DNA from: an uncultured Collinsella sp.
Lineage (GTDB): Bacteria; Actinomycetota; Coriobacteriia; Coriobacteriales; Coriobacteriaceae
NCBI GenBank assembly: GCA_902470805.1
Contig: CABRHX010000002.1
Location: 62,001 to 126,000, forward strand
Direction: 5' to 3'
Length of the DNA stretch: 64,000 bases
Part shown: piece after piece, positions 24,440-32,978 of the stretch
Layout of the letters: the number at the start of each line of letters is the position of its first letter
How positions within the stretch are numbered: the first letter of the stretch is position 1
Position numbers and translations under genes: made by a program
Notes under the pieces: generated by a model
Seen by the model: only the letters and a program-made list of their open reading frames with translations
What the model was told of the DNA's origin: nothing
Databases searched by the model: none

Positions 24440-24802
24440 ATGCCCCAGGAAATCAAGATTGACGGCATCGGGATTTCGCCCGATGTTCTGACCGCCATCG
24501 TCTCGCGCGCCGTGTCCGATGTCGAGGGCATCGCCTCCGTTGGCGTCAAGGACCTTGCCACCAACCTTGTCTCCATGATGCTCTCGTCCAAGGCCCCGGC
24601 TTCTGAGCCGGCGGTCGAGGCCGAGGTCGTCGGCGACAAGCTCGCACTCACCGTGCGCGTCGTGGTGTTCTTTGGCTATCCGTTCAAGAAACTCGCCGAG
24701 GCCGTTCGCGCTGCCGTGGTCGCCGGCATCGATGCCCAGGTTGGCGTTGAGGTCGAGCGCGTTGACGTTTGCATCGACGGCCTCGTTTTCCCCAAGGAGT
24801 AA
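24440..24802 (+). CDS. Asp23/Gls24 family envelope stress-associated protein
   Basis: This 120-residue protein has the Asp23/Gls24 pattern: DVLTAIVSRAVSDVEGIASVG at the start, a central LALTVRVVVFFGYPF and a C-terminal VEVERVDVCIDGLVFP. It is the short form commonly found between efp and nusB in Gram-positive bacteria. The family is linked to envelope homeostasis; no enzyme activity is known. AGGAGG precedes the ATG. Confidence 0.85.
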   Translation: MPQEIKIDGIGISPDVLTAIVSRAVSDVEGIASVGVKDLATNLVSMMLSSKAPASEPAVEAEVVGDKLALTVRVVVFFGYPFKKLAEAVRAAVVAGIDAQVGVEVERVDVCIDGLVFPKE

Positions 24803-24805
24803 CCT

Positions 24806-25390
24806 TTGAGCCTTAAGGTTTATCGCGGGCGTACGCTTGCCCGCAGTCAGGCGCTGCAGCTGCTGTTCCAGGCCGAGGCCACGGACAGCCCGCTCGAGCG
24901 CGTCCTCGAGGGTGATTTCCTGATCTCGAAGGGTCCCCTCGATCCCTATGCTCTGGAGCTGTGCCGAGGTGCCTACGAGCATATCGACCGCATCGACTGT
25001 GCTCTGCGCTCCGTTGCCAAGAACTGGGATCTTATGCGCATGCCCGGCGCCGACCGCAACCTGCTGCGTATCGCCGTTTACGAGATGCGTTTCCTCACCG
25101 ACGAGGAGGTCTCGGACGCCATCGTGATCAACGAGGCCGTTGAGCTTGCCAAGGCCTATGGCACCGACCAGTCCGCGTCGTTCGTCAACGGCGTGCTGGG
25201 TAAGATCGCTCGCAGCGAGGAGCTGCCGGGCGAGGACCTATACCAGGAGCTGCTGGCCGAGGATCGCGCTCGCGAGGAGGCACAGGCTGCCGAGGCTGCC
25301 GCCAAGGTTGCGGTTGCCCAGGCTGAGGCTGGCGTGCTGGCCGAGGATGCGGACGCCGCCGAGGCTGTTGTCGACTCCGTCGAGGAGTAG
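24806..25390 (+). CDS. nusB: Transcription antitermination factor NusB
   Basis: This 194-residue all-helical RNA-binding protein works with NusE in rRNA antitermination. Family motifs are GRTLARSQALQLLFQAE, the central ALRSVAKNWDLMRM, LLRIAVYEMRFL and ASFVNGVLGKIA. The TTG at 24806 is a clear start because AAGGAG is at 24794-24799. The last 40 residues are an Ala/Glu-rich tail not found in most NusB proteins. Confidence 0.93.
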   Translation: MSLKVYRGRTLARSQALQLLFQAEATDSPLERVLEGDFLISKGPLDPYALELCRGAYEHIDRIDCALRSVAKNWDLMRMPGADRNLLRIAVYEMRFLTDEEVSDAIVINEAVELAKAYGTDQSASFVNGVLGKIARSEELPGEDLYQELLAEDRAREEAQAAEAAAKVAVAQAEAGVLAEDADAAEAVVDSVEE

Positions 25391-25392
25391 CT

Positions 25393-25632
25393 ATGCCAGA
25401 GGGTTCCGTCCGCAACTTCGACGAGATCTCGGACCGCTTGGACCAGATCATCGCTACCGTTCGTTCCAAGGATACCTCCTTGGAGCGCTCGCTCGATTTG
25501 TTTGACGAGGCGATTGAGCTGGGCTCCCGCGCGGTCGATATGGTCGACAAGTTTGAGCTGACGCCGCGTGAGGCCGACAAGCTCGAGCAGGAATATGATG
25601 AGGATGCGGCAAACGAATCCCAGGATAGCTAG
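25393..25632 (+). CDS. xseB: Exodeoxyribonuclease VII small subunit
   Basis: This 79-residue protein has the XseB pattern: NFDEISDRLDQIIATVRS, then LERSLDLFDEAIELGSRA and an acidic C-terminus. It forms part of ExoVII with XseA and degrades single-stranded DNA. xseA, often its neighbour, is not beside it and must lie elsewhere. It starts two bases after the nusB stop. Confidence 0.88.
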   Translation: MPEGSVRNFDEISDRLDQIIATVRSKDTSLERSLDLFDEAIELGSRAVDMVDKFELTPREADKLEQEYDEDAANESQDS

Positions 25633-25658
25633 GCCGCATCTCCGGATACGAATGGTTG

Positions 25659-26471
25659 ATGGCATTCATGAAACGCGTGCGTCTTGATGACGAACTGATT
25701 TCACAGGGCATCTGCGCCGATCGCGCGGATGCCCTTCGCACTCTTATGGCCGGCTTGGTCTCGAGTGGCGGTGAGCGCTTGACTTCGCCGGGCCTTAAGG
25801 TGACCCCGGGCCTGCCGCTGCACGTGAAGGGGCGCATTCCCTATGTTGGCCGCGGCGGTCTTAAGCTCGAAGGCGCACTTGATGCGTTTGGCATCAATCC
25901 GACGGGCCTTGCCTGTCTGGATGTGGGCTGCTCTACCGGCGGCTTTACCGATTGCCTGCTCAAGCGCGGAGCTGCGACCGTTGTCTCGGTGGACGTGGGT
26001 CGCGCCCAGTTCGATTGGTCGCTGCGCCAAGACGATCGTGTGACGCTCCACGAGCGCACGAATGTGACGCAGTTGCCCGAGCTCGGCTACGGCGGTGCTA
26101 TCGATCTGGCCGTGTGCGATGTCTCGTTTACGAGTATCGCGAATATCATCGACGCCGTGCTGGCGTGCCTGAAGCCTTCGGGTTCGTTTTGCACGCTCGT
26201 AAAGCCGCAGTTTGAGGCTCCGGCGGCGCTGGTGGGTGAGGGCGGCATTGTGACCGATCCCGCCGTGCGCCACGATACACTCGTGGCGGCGGTTGAACTC
26301 TTTGCTGCCAAGGGCCTGTTCCCGGTCGATGTCTGCGTGTCGCCCATTCATGGTGCCAAGGGAAACGTTGAGTTTTTCCTGTACGGCACGAGGTTTGCCC
26401 CCGGCGAGCGCGCCGACGATGAGCTGCAATCCCAGGTATCGGTTTTGAGCGAGAAAGCTGCAACGCTATGA
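25659..26471 (+). CDS. tlyA: TlyA family rRNA 2'-O-methyltransferase
   Basis: This 270-residue protein has an N-terminal S4 RNA-binding domain (RLDDELISQGICADRADA) and an FtsJ-like methyltransferase domain. The SAM motif is LDVGCSTGGFTDCLL, and the catalytic K-D-K-type positions include the lysine of LVKPQFEAP. TlyA methylates ribose in 16S and/or 23S rRNA and affects capreomycin sensitivity. The in-frame ATG at 25668 (MKRVRLDDEL) is an equally likely start. It overlaps nadK by 4 bp. Confidence 0.88.
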   Translation: MAFMKRVRLDDELISQGICADRADALRTLMAGLVSSGGERLTSPGLKVTPGLPLHVKGRIPYVGRGGLKLEGALDAFGINPTGLACLDVGCSTGGFTDCLLKRGAATVVSVDVGRAQFDWSLRQDDRVTLHERTNVTQLPELGYGGAIDLAVCDVSFTSIANIIDAVLACLKPSGSFCTLVKPQFEAPAALVGEGGIVTDPAVRHDTLVAAVELFAAKGLFPVDVCVSPIHGAKGNVEFFLYGTRFAPGERADDELQSQVSVLSEKAATL

Positions 26472-27328
26472 AGGTCTTTCTGGTTCCCAATTACTACAAG
26501 CAAGAGGCGGTCGAGAGCGGCCTGATGCTCGAGCTTTGGCTGACGCGCCAGGGCTATGAAGTCGCATGGGCTGCCGACCAGCGATCGAAGATTCAAAGCA
26601 CGCCTGATATTGACGGCTCCGATCTGGTCATTACGCTCGGCGGCGACGGTACGTTGCTGCGCGCTGCCCGCATCCTCAACCATCGCGAGATTCCTATCCT
26701 CGGTCTTTCCTATGGTCACCTGGGCTTTTTAACTGCTGCGAGCCCCGAGGAGCGCGACATTCTGCAGGTCGTGAGTGACGCCCTGTCCGGCGAGCTGCAC
26801 GTGAGCCGTCGCGCCACCATCGCCGCGGATATCGTGTCCGTGCGCGAAGACGGTACGAAGGATGTCGTGCGCACCTTCGCCCTCAACGACATGGCGCTTA
26901 CGCGCGGCCCCCTGTCCGATATGGTCGAGTTTGACATCACGGTGTCCGGTCACCATATCGACCGCCTACGCGGTGACGGTGTCGTCGTTTCGACGGCGAC
27001 TGGTTCTACGGGTTACGCGCTCAGCGCCGGTGGCCCCATCGTGAGCCCTGACTATACGGGCATGGTCTGCGTACCCATTGCGCCGCACACCATTCAGGCT
27101 CGTGCCTTTTTGACTTCGCCGAGTGATGTCGTCGAGATCTTTATGTCTGATGACCGTCCGAGTGTTCCGGCGATCGCTATCGATGGACAGTTTATTACCT
27201 GCGATGGTACCGTTGAGAGCGTGGCCGTGCGCCGCGGGCCCGGAGATGTGTTGCTGCTGGATTACGGCCCCGAGAGCTTCTATAACTCGGTGAGCCGCGT
27301 ATTCTACGGAGTCCGTCATGATCGATGA
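26468..27328 (+). CDS. nadK: NAD kinase
   Basis: This 286-residue cytosolic enzyme makes NADP+ from NAD+ and ATP. The diacylglycerol-kinase-type GGDGT motif is at residues 58-62. ALNDMALTRGPLSDM and TGSTGYALSAGGPIV supply the NAD site, and PHTIQARAF lies further on. It starts within tlyA and overlaps recN by 11 bp, the common tlyA-nadK-recN order. Confidence 0.95.
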   Translation: MKVFLVPNYYKQEAVESGLMLELWLTRQGYEVAWAADQRSKIQSTPDIDGSDLVITLGGDGTLLRAARILNHREIPILGLSYGHLGFLTAASPEERDILQVVSDALSGELHVSRRATIAADIVSVREDGTKDVVRTFALNDMALTRGPLSDMVEFDITVSGHHIDRLRGDGVVVSTATGSTGYALSAGGPIVSPDYTGMVCVPIAPHTIQARAFLTSPSDVVEIFMSDDRPSVPAIAIDGQFITCDGTVESVAVRRGPGDVLLLDYGPESFYNSVSRVFYGVRHDR

Positions 27329-28946
27329 GCTGCAGGTTTATAACATTGCACTCATTCGCGAGGCGACGCTGGTGCCGAGTGCCGGCCTGACTGTCCTGAC
27401 TGGCGAGACTGGCGCCGGCAAGACCGCGCTGCTCTCGGCCCTCAAGCTTATTTTGGGCGAGCGTGCGGATTCGTCGACGGTGCGCGAGGGCGAGGCACTG
27501 GCGAGCGTCGAGGCGCGACTCTTCGACGGGCCGCACGACACGGAGGGGTTCACCGTACAGCGCAGCCTTTCTGCCGAGGGCCGCAGCCGCGTAAAAATTG
27601 ACGGCCGCATTGCCAGCGTGCGTGAGCTTTCGGAGCGCGTCGGCGTGATGATGGATCTATGTGGCCAGCATGAACATCAGCGCCTGCTCGACCCGGCCCA
27701 CCATGTTGCCATGGTCGATGCTTGGGCTGGGCGCGCGGCGCTTGAGGCGCTCGAGAAGTATCGCACCTGCTTTAAGGCTTCGCGTGCCGCCGCCAAGGAG
27801 CTTCGCCGTGTGGAGGAAGCCTCGCGTGCGCAGGGGAGTCGCGTCGAGGAAGCGCGCTTTGCGCTCGAGCGCATCGGCGAGGTCGACCCCAAACCGGGCG
27901 AGTATGAGGAACTCGAGGAACTGCTGCCGCGCTCCGAACATGCCGAGGTGCTGGTTGCCACAGCTAATGATGCCCATGCATCGCTTGCCTCTGAAGGGGG
28001 AGCGCTCGATGCCGTGAACAGCGCCGTGGCAGAACTTTCCCGTATGGCTTCCGTCGATCGCAAACTTGGCGACATTGCCGATTTGCTTTCGGATGCCTGT
28101 ATCTCCCTTGAGGATTGCGCGAACGAACTTCGTGCCTATCGCGATGGCGTCGCCTTCGATCCGCGCGAGCTCGCTCGCATGCGTGAGCGGTATTCCGACC
28201 TCAAGGGCCTGCTGCGTCAGTGGGGTCCTACCATGGACGATGTTTTTGCCATGCGCGATCGCTCGCAAGAGCTGCTGTCCCTGGTCGATGATGGCGATGA
28301 ACAGATCAGAAAGGCGCGTGAGGCACTCGGGAGCGCCGAGCACGAGTTGTTTGCCGCTGCCAAGGCACTTAAGCGCGCTCGCAATATGGCGGCCCCGCGC
28401 TTCTGCCACGAGGTTGGCCGCCAGATGGCTCGCCTGGAGATGGGCGGCGCCGAGCTCGTCTGGGAGTCGCGCGATCTTCCCCGTGCTGAGTGGACGCCCG
28501 TTGGTCCTTCGAGCTACGAGCTGCTATACCGCAGCGGTGCCGGTTTGACTCCACGTCCCCTGCGCCGCATTGCGTCGGGCGGCGAGCTCGGCCGCGTCAT
28601 GTTGGCAAGTAAGGTTGTCCTCGGTAACGCGGACGGTGTCGATACGCTGGTGTTTGACGAGGTCGATGCTGGCGTCGGTGGCTCCACGGCGCGTGCGCTC
28701 GCGGGCGTGCTGGCAGATCTCGCCGCTACGCATCAGGTGATTGTCGTAACCCACTTGGCGCAGGTCGCCGTCATGGCTGACAAGCATTATGTCGTCAGCA
28801 AGGAACCGGGCGATGTTCCCCAGACGCATTTGGACGAGGTAACCGGCGAAGCGCGTACCGCCGAGATCGCCCGCATGTTGAGCGGCGATCAATCGGAGGC
28901 GAGCTTGGCGCATGCCAAGCAGATGCTTGAAGAAGCTCGAGGTTAG
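27318..28946 (+). CDS. recN: DNA repair protein RecN
   Basis: This 542-residue SMC-like ATPase acts in double-strand break repair. Walker A is GETGAGKT near residue 31. Long Arg/Glu/Ala-rich coiled-coil arms span about 150-370. The ABC-type signature is SGGELGRVMLA and Walker B TLVFDEVDAGVGG, followed by QVIVVTHLAQVA. The coiled-coil arms are fairly short but the domain order is complete. It ends its operon at a bidirectional terminator. Confidence 0.94.
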   Translation: MIDELQVYNIALIREATLVPSAGLTVLTGETGAGKTALLSALKLILGERADSSTVREGEALASVEARLFDGPHDTEGFTVQRSLSAEGRSRVKIDGRIASVRELSERVGVMMDLCGQHEHQRLLDPAHHVAMVDAWAGRAALEALEKYRTCFKASRAAAKELRRVEEASRAQGSRVEEARFALERIGEVDPKPGEYEELEELLPRSEHAEVLVATANDAHASLASEGGALDAVNSAVAELSRMASVDRKLGDIADLLSDACISLEDCANELRAYRDGVAFDPRELARMRERYSDLKGLLRQWGPTMDDVFAMRDRSQELLSLVDDGDEQIRKAREALGSAEHELFAAAKALKRARNMAAPRFCHEVGRQMARLEMGGAELVWESRDLPRAEWTPVGPSSYELLYRSGAGLTPRPLRRIASGGELGRVMLASKVVLGNADGVDTLVFDEVDAGVGGSTARALAGVLADLAATHQVIVVTHLAQVAVMADKHYVVSKEPGDVPQTHLDEVTGEARTAEIARMLSGDQSEASLAHAKQMLEEARG

Positions 28947-28964
28947 GTCGTATCAGCGGTGTTG

Positions 28965-28997
28965 GTGGGACAAAATAGACTGAATTTTTTGTCCCAC
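28965..28997. terminator. Bidirectional terminator between recN and the rpiR-family gene
   Basis: GTGGGACAAAA pairs with TTTTGTCCCAC. T-runs on each strand serve both convergent genes. Confidence 0.8.
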
Positions 28998-29005
28998 TTC
29001 GCGTT

Positions 29006-29863
29006 TTACTCCACGACCTTATCCGGTTGGATGAGTTCCTCATAGTAGCTGATGTGCTCTCGGGCGTCCTCGATTTCGGGCAGCAGGAAGTTGTAGACGA
29101 CCTCTATGATCATCGTGGCGCTCATCTTGGAGAACGCGAAGTCACCCGTTGTCAGCAGCGCTTCGTGATTGACGGTATTAAAGGTGTAGTCGGCGAGGCG
29201 CGCAAGTGGAGACTTGCTATCGCTGCTGATGACGACTACGGTTGCGCCGCAGTTGCGAGCCGCTTTTGCCATGCGATTCAGTCGGCGCGATTTGCCAGAG
29301 TTTGAGATTAGCACGATGACGTCACCCGGGCGTAACGTGAGCGCAAAGCCGATTGATGTCTCGCTAATGGTGCTCGCCATGCAGCGCAGGCCCAGCTGCG
29401 AAAACTTAAACGTCGCATCGAGCGCGACCGCGTTCGTATTGCCCACGGCGGCGAACTCAATAACGCCGGCATTCTTAAGCGCGTGTACAACTGCGGCCAA
29501 CGTGTCGTGATCTATGCCGTCGATGGTCGCATTAAGCTCACTCACCTTGGCGGCGAGGATATTTTTTAGGCTCTGCTCCATATTATCGAGCGAGACCTCG
29601 TCGGTCAGACCCTCGTTGCGCTGGCTTTCCAAATCCCTCGCCAACGAAAACTGAAAGCTGCGGAAGCTGCCAAAGCCCAGCTTGCGGCAGAAACGCGAAA
29701 CGGTCGCCTCGGACGTGGAGGCAGCGCGCGAGAGCTGAGCGGCCGTGAGGCGTGGCGCTTCGGACTGGTGCTCCAATATATAGTCGACAATGCGCTGCTC
29801 GGACTCGCTGTATCCCTGATGGGTACTAATGAGGGAAAGTGCGCTCTTGCTACTATCGGTCAT
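29006..29863 (-). CDS. RpiR-family transcriptional regulator
   Basis: This 285-residue protein has an N-terminal helix-turn-helix domain (TAAQLSRAASTSEATVSRFC with KLGFGSF) and a C-terminal SIS sugar-phosphate-binding domain (VIEFAAVGNTNAVA, PGDVIVLISNSGKSR). RpiR-type proteins sense phosphosugars. It is transcribed away from the fructose PTS genes and is the obvious regulator of that locus. The start MTDSSKS at 29863 has AGGAG six bases upstream; an earlier in-frame ATG at 29911 has no ribosome site. Confidence 0.88.
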   Translation of the reverse strand: MTDSSKSALSLISTHQGYSESEQRIVDYILEHQSEAPRLTAAQLSRAASTSEATVSRFCRKLGFGSFRSFQFSLARDLESQRNEGLTDEVSLDNMEQSLKNILAAKVSELNATIDGIDHDTLAAVVHALKNAGVIEFAAVGNTNAVALDATFKFSQLGLRCMASTISETSIGFALTLRPGDVIVLISNSGKSRRLNRMAKAARNCGATVVVISSDSKSPLARLADYTFNTVNHEALLTTGDFAFSKMSATMIIEVVYNFLLPEIEDAREHISYYEELIQPDKVVE

Positions 29864-29911
29864 GGATGGCTCCTGGTTGGCATGAAAATCTAGCTTGATT
29901 TGCAATGCCAT

Positions 29912-29940
29912 AGTATACGGGCATTTTCAATTACAAGATA
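29912..29940 (-). promoter_or_regulatory. Candidate promoter of the rpiR-family gene
   Basis: On the minus strand TATACT (29917-29912) precedes the start by about 50 bp. The -35 is weak. Confidence 0.35.
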
Positions 29941-29944
29941 CACC

Positions 29945-30008
29945 TTGCCGTTTCAAGTGTTGATGGTAAACTTTCACTTGCCGTTTACGGTTATGAAAGA
30001 ACCTTTCA
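29945..30008 (+). promoter_or_regulatory. Candidate promoter and operators of the fructose PTS operon
   Basis: TTGCCG (29945-29950) and TAAACT (29967-29972) are 16 bp apart. A perfect palindrome TGAAAG-AAC-CTTTCA at 29994-30008 lies just past the expected transcription start. An inverted pair CAAGTG (29954-29959)/CACTTG (29975-29980) straddles the -10. Palindromes of the TGAAA...TTTCA type suit RpiR-family dimers, so repression by the divergent regulator is a reasonable inference. Confidence 0.5.
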
Positions 30009-30135
30009 CCGGAGAATTGCGCCCTGTCTCTTCTCACGCGGACGGTAGGTTGGTATCTTTCAAGTGTGGAAAAACGCGCATCGAAGCGCGTGTAGGGGAG
30101 CGCCCGCGGGCGCTGTACTCAAGAAGGAGGGACAC

Positions 30136-32139
30136 ATGGCTAAGTTTGACATCATCGCCGCGACCGGTTGCCCGACCGGCATTGCGCACACCTTCATGGC
30201 GAAGGAGGCGCTGGAGAAGGCTGCTGCCGAGCGAGGTCTGACCATTAAGGTCGAGACTCATGGCCAGGTCGGCGTCGAGAACGAGCTCACCAAGAGCGAG
30301 ATCGCCGGTGCCAAGGCCGTCGTCGTCGCAGCCGATAAGGATGTCCAGGCTGAGCGTTTCGCCGGTAAGCCTATGGTTTCCGTTGGTGTTTCCAAGGCCC
30401 TGTCTGTCGAGGCTGCTGGTAAGCTGATCGACCGCGCGCTCGCCTCCAAGGGCGACGACACGGTTGCCGCTGCCGCCGATGTCGAGGACGAGGTCGAGGA
30501 GAAGGAGTCCATCGGTCACGTCATCTACAAGCACCTCATGAACGGCGTCAGCCACATGCTTGTCTTCGTCGTTGCCGGTGGTGTTCTGACCGCCATTTCG
30601 TTCCTGTGGGGCATCACGTCCTTTGATTCGACGGCTGCCGACTACAACAGCTTTGCCGCGATGCTCAAGATTATCGGCGGTATCGCCATGAACCTCATGG
30701 TTCCGGTGCTCTCCGCTTACATCGCCGAGTCCATCGGCAAGCGCCCGGCGCTCGTCCCCGGTTTCGTCGCCGGTATGATCGCCATCCAGGGCTTGCCTGT
30801 TAACGCCGATACCGGCATGATTGACGCCGGTGGCGTAGGTGTGGGCTTTGGCTTCCTGGGCGGCATCGTCGGCGGCTTCCTCGCTGGCTATGTCATCCTG
30901 CTGCTCGAGAAGGTTTTCTCTAAAATTCCCGCGAGCCTTAATGGCCTGAAGGCAATCTTCCTGTATCCGCTGTGCTCTACCGCCATCGTCGGCCTGGTCA
31001 TGCTCGGTATTTCCGGCCCCATGGCTGCCATTAACCAGGGTATGATGGATTTCCTGCAGAGCCTCGGTAACTCCGGTCCGGTGATCCTTGGCCTGGCCAT
31101 CGGCTGCATGTGCGCCTTTGATATGGGCGGCCCGGTCAACAAGGCTGCTTACGCTACTGGCACCTTCCTGCTCGGTACCGCTCTCGAAGCTGGCGTCGGC
31201 ACCGAGACCTACAACTTCGGCACCAACTTCATGGCTGCCGTCTCCGCCGCTTGCATCGTTCCGCCGCTGATCACCACCTTCGCCGTCGTTGTCGGTAAGA
31301 AGTACTTCAGCCAGGAGGATCATGACGCCGGTATCGTCAACCTCATCCTTGGTTGCACCCACATCACCGAGGGCGCCATTCCGTTCATGACCAAGAACAT
31401 CTGGCCCGTCATGCCCATCATGATGCTCGGTTCTTCCATCGCTTCCATCTTGACCATCTTCTTCAACGTTCACGATCCGGCGCCTCACGGCGGCTTCCTG
31501 GTCCTGCCTGTTGTCGAGAACGGTCCGCTGTGGGTCCTCGCGATCCTCATCGGCGCTGTGGTCGGTGGCATCCTGTTCGTGGCCTTCAAGAAGTACGACT
31601 GCGAGAAGAATCAGAAGGCCGCTCCTGTAGCCAAGCCCGTTGAGGCCCCCAAGGCCGCTGCCGTCGAGGCCCCCAAGGCCGAGGCTGCCGACTTCGTGAA
31701 GGTCGAGAATGTCTTTGTCGCCGAGGACTTCGCTTCTCGTGACGAGGCTCTGAGCTTCGTTTCCAACCAGGCCGTCAAGGCAGGTATCGCCAGCGACGCC
31801 GACGCCGTGATGAACGCCTTCCTGGCTCGCGAGGCCGAGGGCACCACGGGCATGATGGAGGGCTTCGCCATCCCGCATGCCAAGTCCGACGCCATTACCG
31901 AGGCTGCCGTCATCGTCGTTAAGGACGAGTCCGGCGTGACCGGTTGGGACACCATGGACGGCGCTCCCGTTAACGTGGCTATCGCCCTGCTCATCCCGGG
32001 TGCCCAGGCTGGCACCACGCACCTCAAGATCCTGTCCAAGGTCGCCGAGGCGCTCATGGACGAGGACTTCCGTGCCACCGTCAAGGGTTCCACCGACGCC
32101 GCCGAGATCGCCAAGACGATCAACGCCCGCCTGGTCTAA
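30136..32139 (+). CDS. fruA: PTS fructose transporter, fused EIIBCA
   Basis: This 667-residue membrane permease imports fructose and phosphorylates it, usually to fructose 1-phosphate. Domain order is IIB (1-~105, phosphocysteine C12 in ATGCPTGIAHT), IIC (~125-490, about eight to ten membrane segments) and IIA (~525-667, active histidine in GFAIPHAKSD). An Ala/Pro/Lys/Glu linker joins IIC to IIA. AAGGAGG lies five bases before the ATG; the frame is open further upstream but without support. It is followed by HPr, Enzyme I and two phosphofructokinase-like genes. Confidence 0.93.
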   Translation: MAKFDIIAATGCPTGIAHTFMAKEALEKAAAERGLTIKVETHGQVGVENELTKSEIAGAKAVVVAADKDVQAERFAGKPMVSVGVSKALSVEAAGKLIDRALASKGDDTVAAAADVEDEVEEKESIGHVIYKHLMNGVSHMLVFVVAGGVLTAISFLWGITSFDSTAADYNSFAAMLKIIGGIAMNLMVPVLSAYIAESIGKRPALVPGFVAGMIAIQGLPVNADTGMIDAGGVGVGFGFLGGIVGGFLAGYVILLLEKVFSKIPASLNGLKAIFLYPLCSTAIVGLVMLGISGPMAAINQGMMDFLQSLGNSGPVILGLAIGCMCAFDMGGPVNKAAYATGTFLLGTALEAGVGTETYNFGTNFMAAVSAACIVPPLITTFAVVVGKKYFSQEDHDAGIVNLILGCTHITEGAIPFMTKNIWPVMPIMMLGSSIASILTIFFNVHDPAPHGGFLVLPVVENGPLWVLAILIGAVVGGILFVAFKKYDCEKNQKAAPVAKPVEAPKAAAVEAPKAEAADFVKVENVFVAEDFASRDEALSFVSNQAVKAGIASDADAVMNAFLAREAEGTTGMMEGFAIPHAKSDAITEAAVIVVKDESGVTGWDTMDGAPVNVAIALLIPGAQAGTTHLKILSKVAEALMDEDFRATVKGSTDAAEIAKTINARLV

Positions 32140-32175
32140 TCCCCCAGCCCGCGAATAACATCGCCCCCTGTATAT

Positions 32176-32210
32176 AAGGCGGAGTCCCTCTCCAGGGCCT
32201 CCGCCTTTTT
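32176..32210 (+). terminator. Intrinsic terminator after fruA
   Basis: AAGGCGGAG (32176-32184) pairs with CTCCGCCTT (32199-32207), followed by T residues. An inner CCCT/AGGG pair can extend it. Confidence 0.8.
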
Positions 32211-32291
32211 CGAATCAGAGAACGCATCGGTTATCCCATCAGCCAGAATACCTTTCAGCCGACATTACTCTGGACCGACCGTGTTTCCGCA

Positions 32292-32443
32292 GCTTGCTCG
32301 CCCACAGGGGCCCGTGCGCGGCCTGTGAGATTTATCGCGAGTTCCGCACGAGCCGAAGAGCACTTAATGTGCTCTTCGTGCGAGCAGGACTGTAGAGCAG
32401 GAAATCTCACAGGCCGCGCACGGGCCCCTGTGGGCGAGCAAGC
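32292..32443. repeat. Perfect 42-bp inverted repeat enclosing a nested hairpin
   Basis: Bases 32292-32333 are the exact reverse complement of 32402-32443. The 68-bp spacer itself contains a 9-bp hairpin, GAAGAGCAC (32355-32363) with GTGCTCTTC (32369-32377) around loop TTAAT. Outside the arms TCC and GGA extend the pairing after a three-base offset. The whole 152-bp unit can form a cruciform in DNA or a very stable RNA stem. No coding frame explains it. It lies between the fruA terminator and ptsH, in a 440-bp stretch without genes; the rest of that stretch holds only the fruA terminator and the AT-rich ptsH upstream region. Confidence 0.9.
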
Positions 32444-32581
32444 GGACGACAAACACATCTGTCCAATAATTCGTCTGAAACATAATGAAAAACCGTTTGA
32501 TGTGAGTTAATATAAACAACGTCGTGAATCTGACTCCTGCCACATACATGACAGGGGTTAAACACAAAAAAGGAGTCAACT

Positions 32582-32845
32582 ATGGTTTCTGAGAAGGCTA
32601 CCCTCGTTAATCCTCAGGGTCTGCACATGCGTCCGGCTGGTCTGTTCGCCTCCACCATGGGCAAGTACGCCTGTGACGTGACGGTCGTCACCCCCGAGAA
32701 GGAGGTCAACGGCAAGTCCCCGATGGCCCTCATGGCTGCTGGTATCCCCTGCGGCACCGAGGTCGAGGTCAAGTGTGACGGCGCTGACGAGGCCGAGGCT
32801 CTGGCTGCTGCCATCGAGCTCATCAAGAGCGGTCTTGGCGAGTAG
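32582..32845 (+). CDS. ptsH: Phosphocarrier protein HPr
   Basis: This 87-residue general PTS phosphocarrier has the active histidine H15 in GLHMRPAG and the regulatory serine S46 in NGKSPMALM, as in HPr proteins regulated by HPr kinase. AAAGGAG precedes the ATG. An AT-rich region with TTAATATAAA about 65 bp upstream may hold its promoter. Enzyme I follows after a weak terminator, so HPr may be made in excess of Enzyme I. Confidence 0.95.
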   Translation: MVSEKATLVNPQGLHMRPAGLFASTMGKYACDVTVVTPEKEVNGKSPMALMAAGIPCGTEVEVKCDGADEAEALAAAIELIKSGLGE

Positions 32846-32889
32846 AACTCAAACGGGTCGCATGTTGAACAACTAAGTTCATATTTGGG

Positions 32890-32926
32890 GGCGCAGTGAC
32901 CTGTTGTAAGGTAACTGCGCTCTTTT
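32890..32926 (+). terminator. Possible attenuating terminator between ptsH and ptsI
   Basis: GCGCAGTGACC and GGTAACTGCGC pair with one mismatch, followed by TCTTTT. The short T-run suggests partial read-through into ptsI. Confidence 0.55.
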
Positions 32927-32978
32927 GTCATGGATATGGCAAAACGCTTTATCACATGACACGGAGAGAGGAATGGGA

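Noticed and set aside
32292..32443. Phase-variable invertible promoter
   Set aside because: The spacer is itself nearly palindromic and only 68 bp, with no clear promoter, and no recombinase is nearby, so inversion would change little. Kept only as a low-probability reading.
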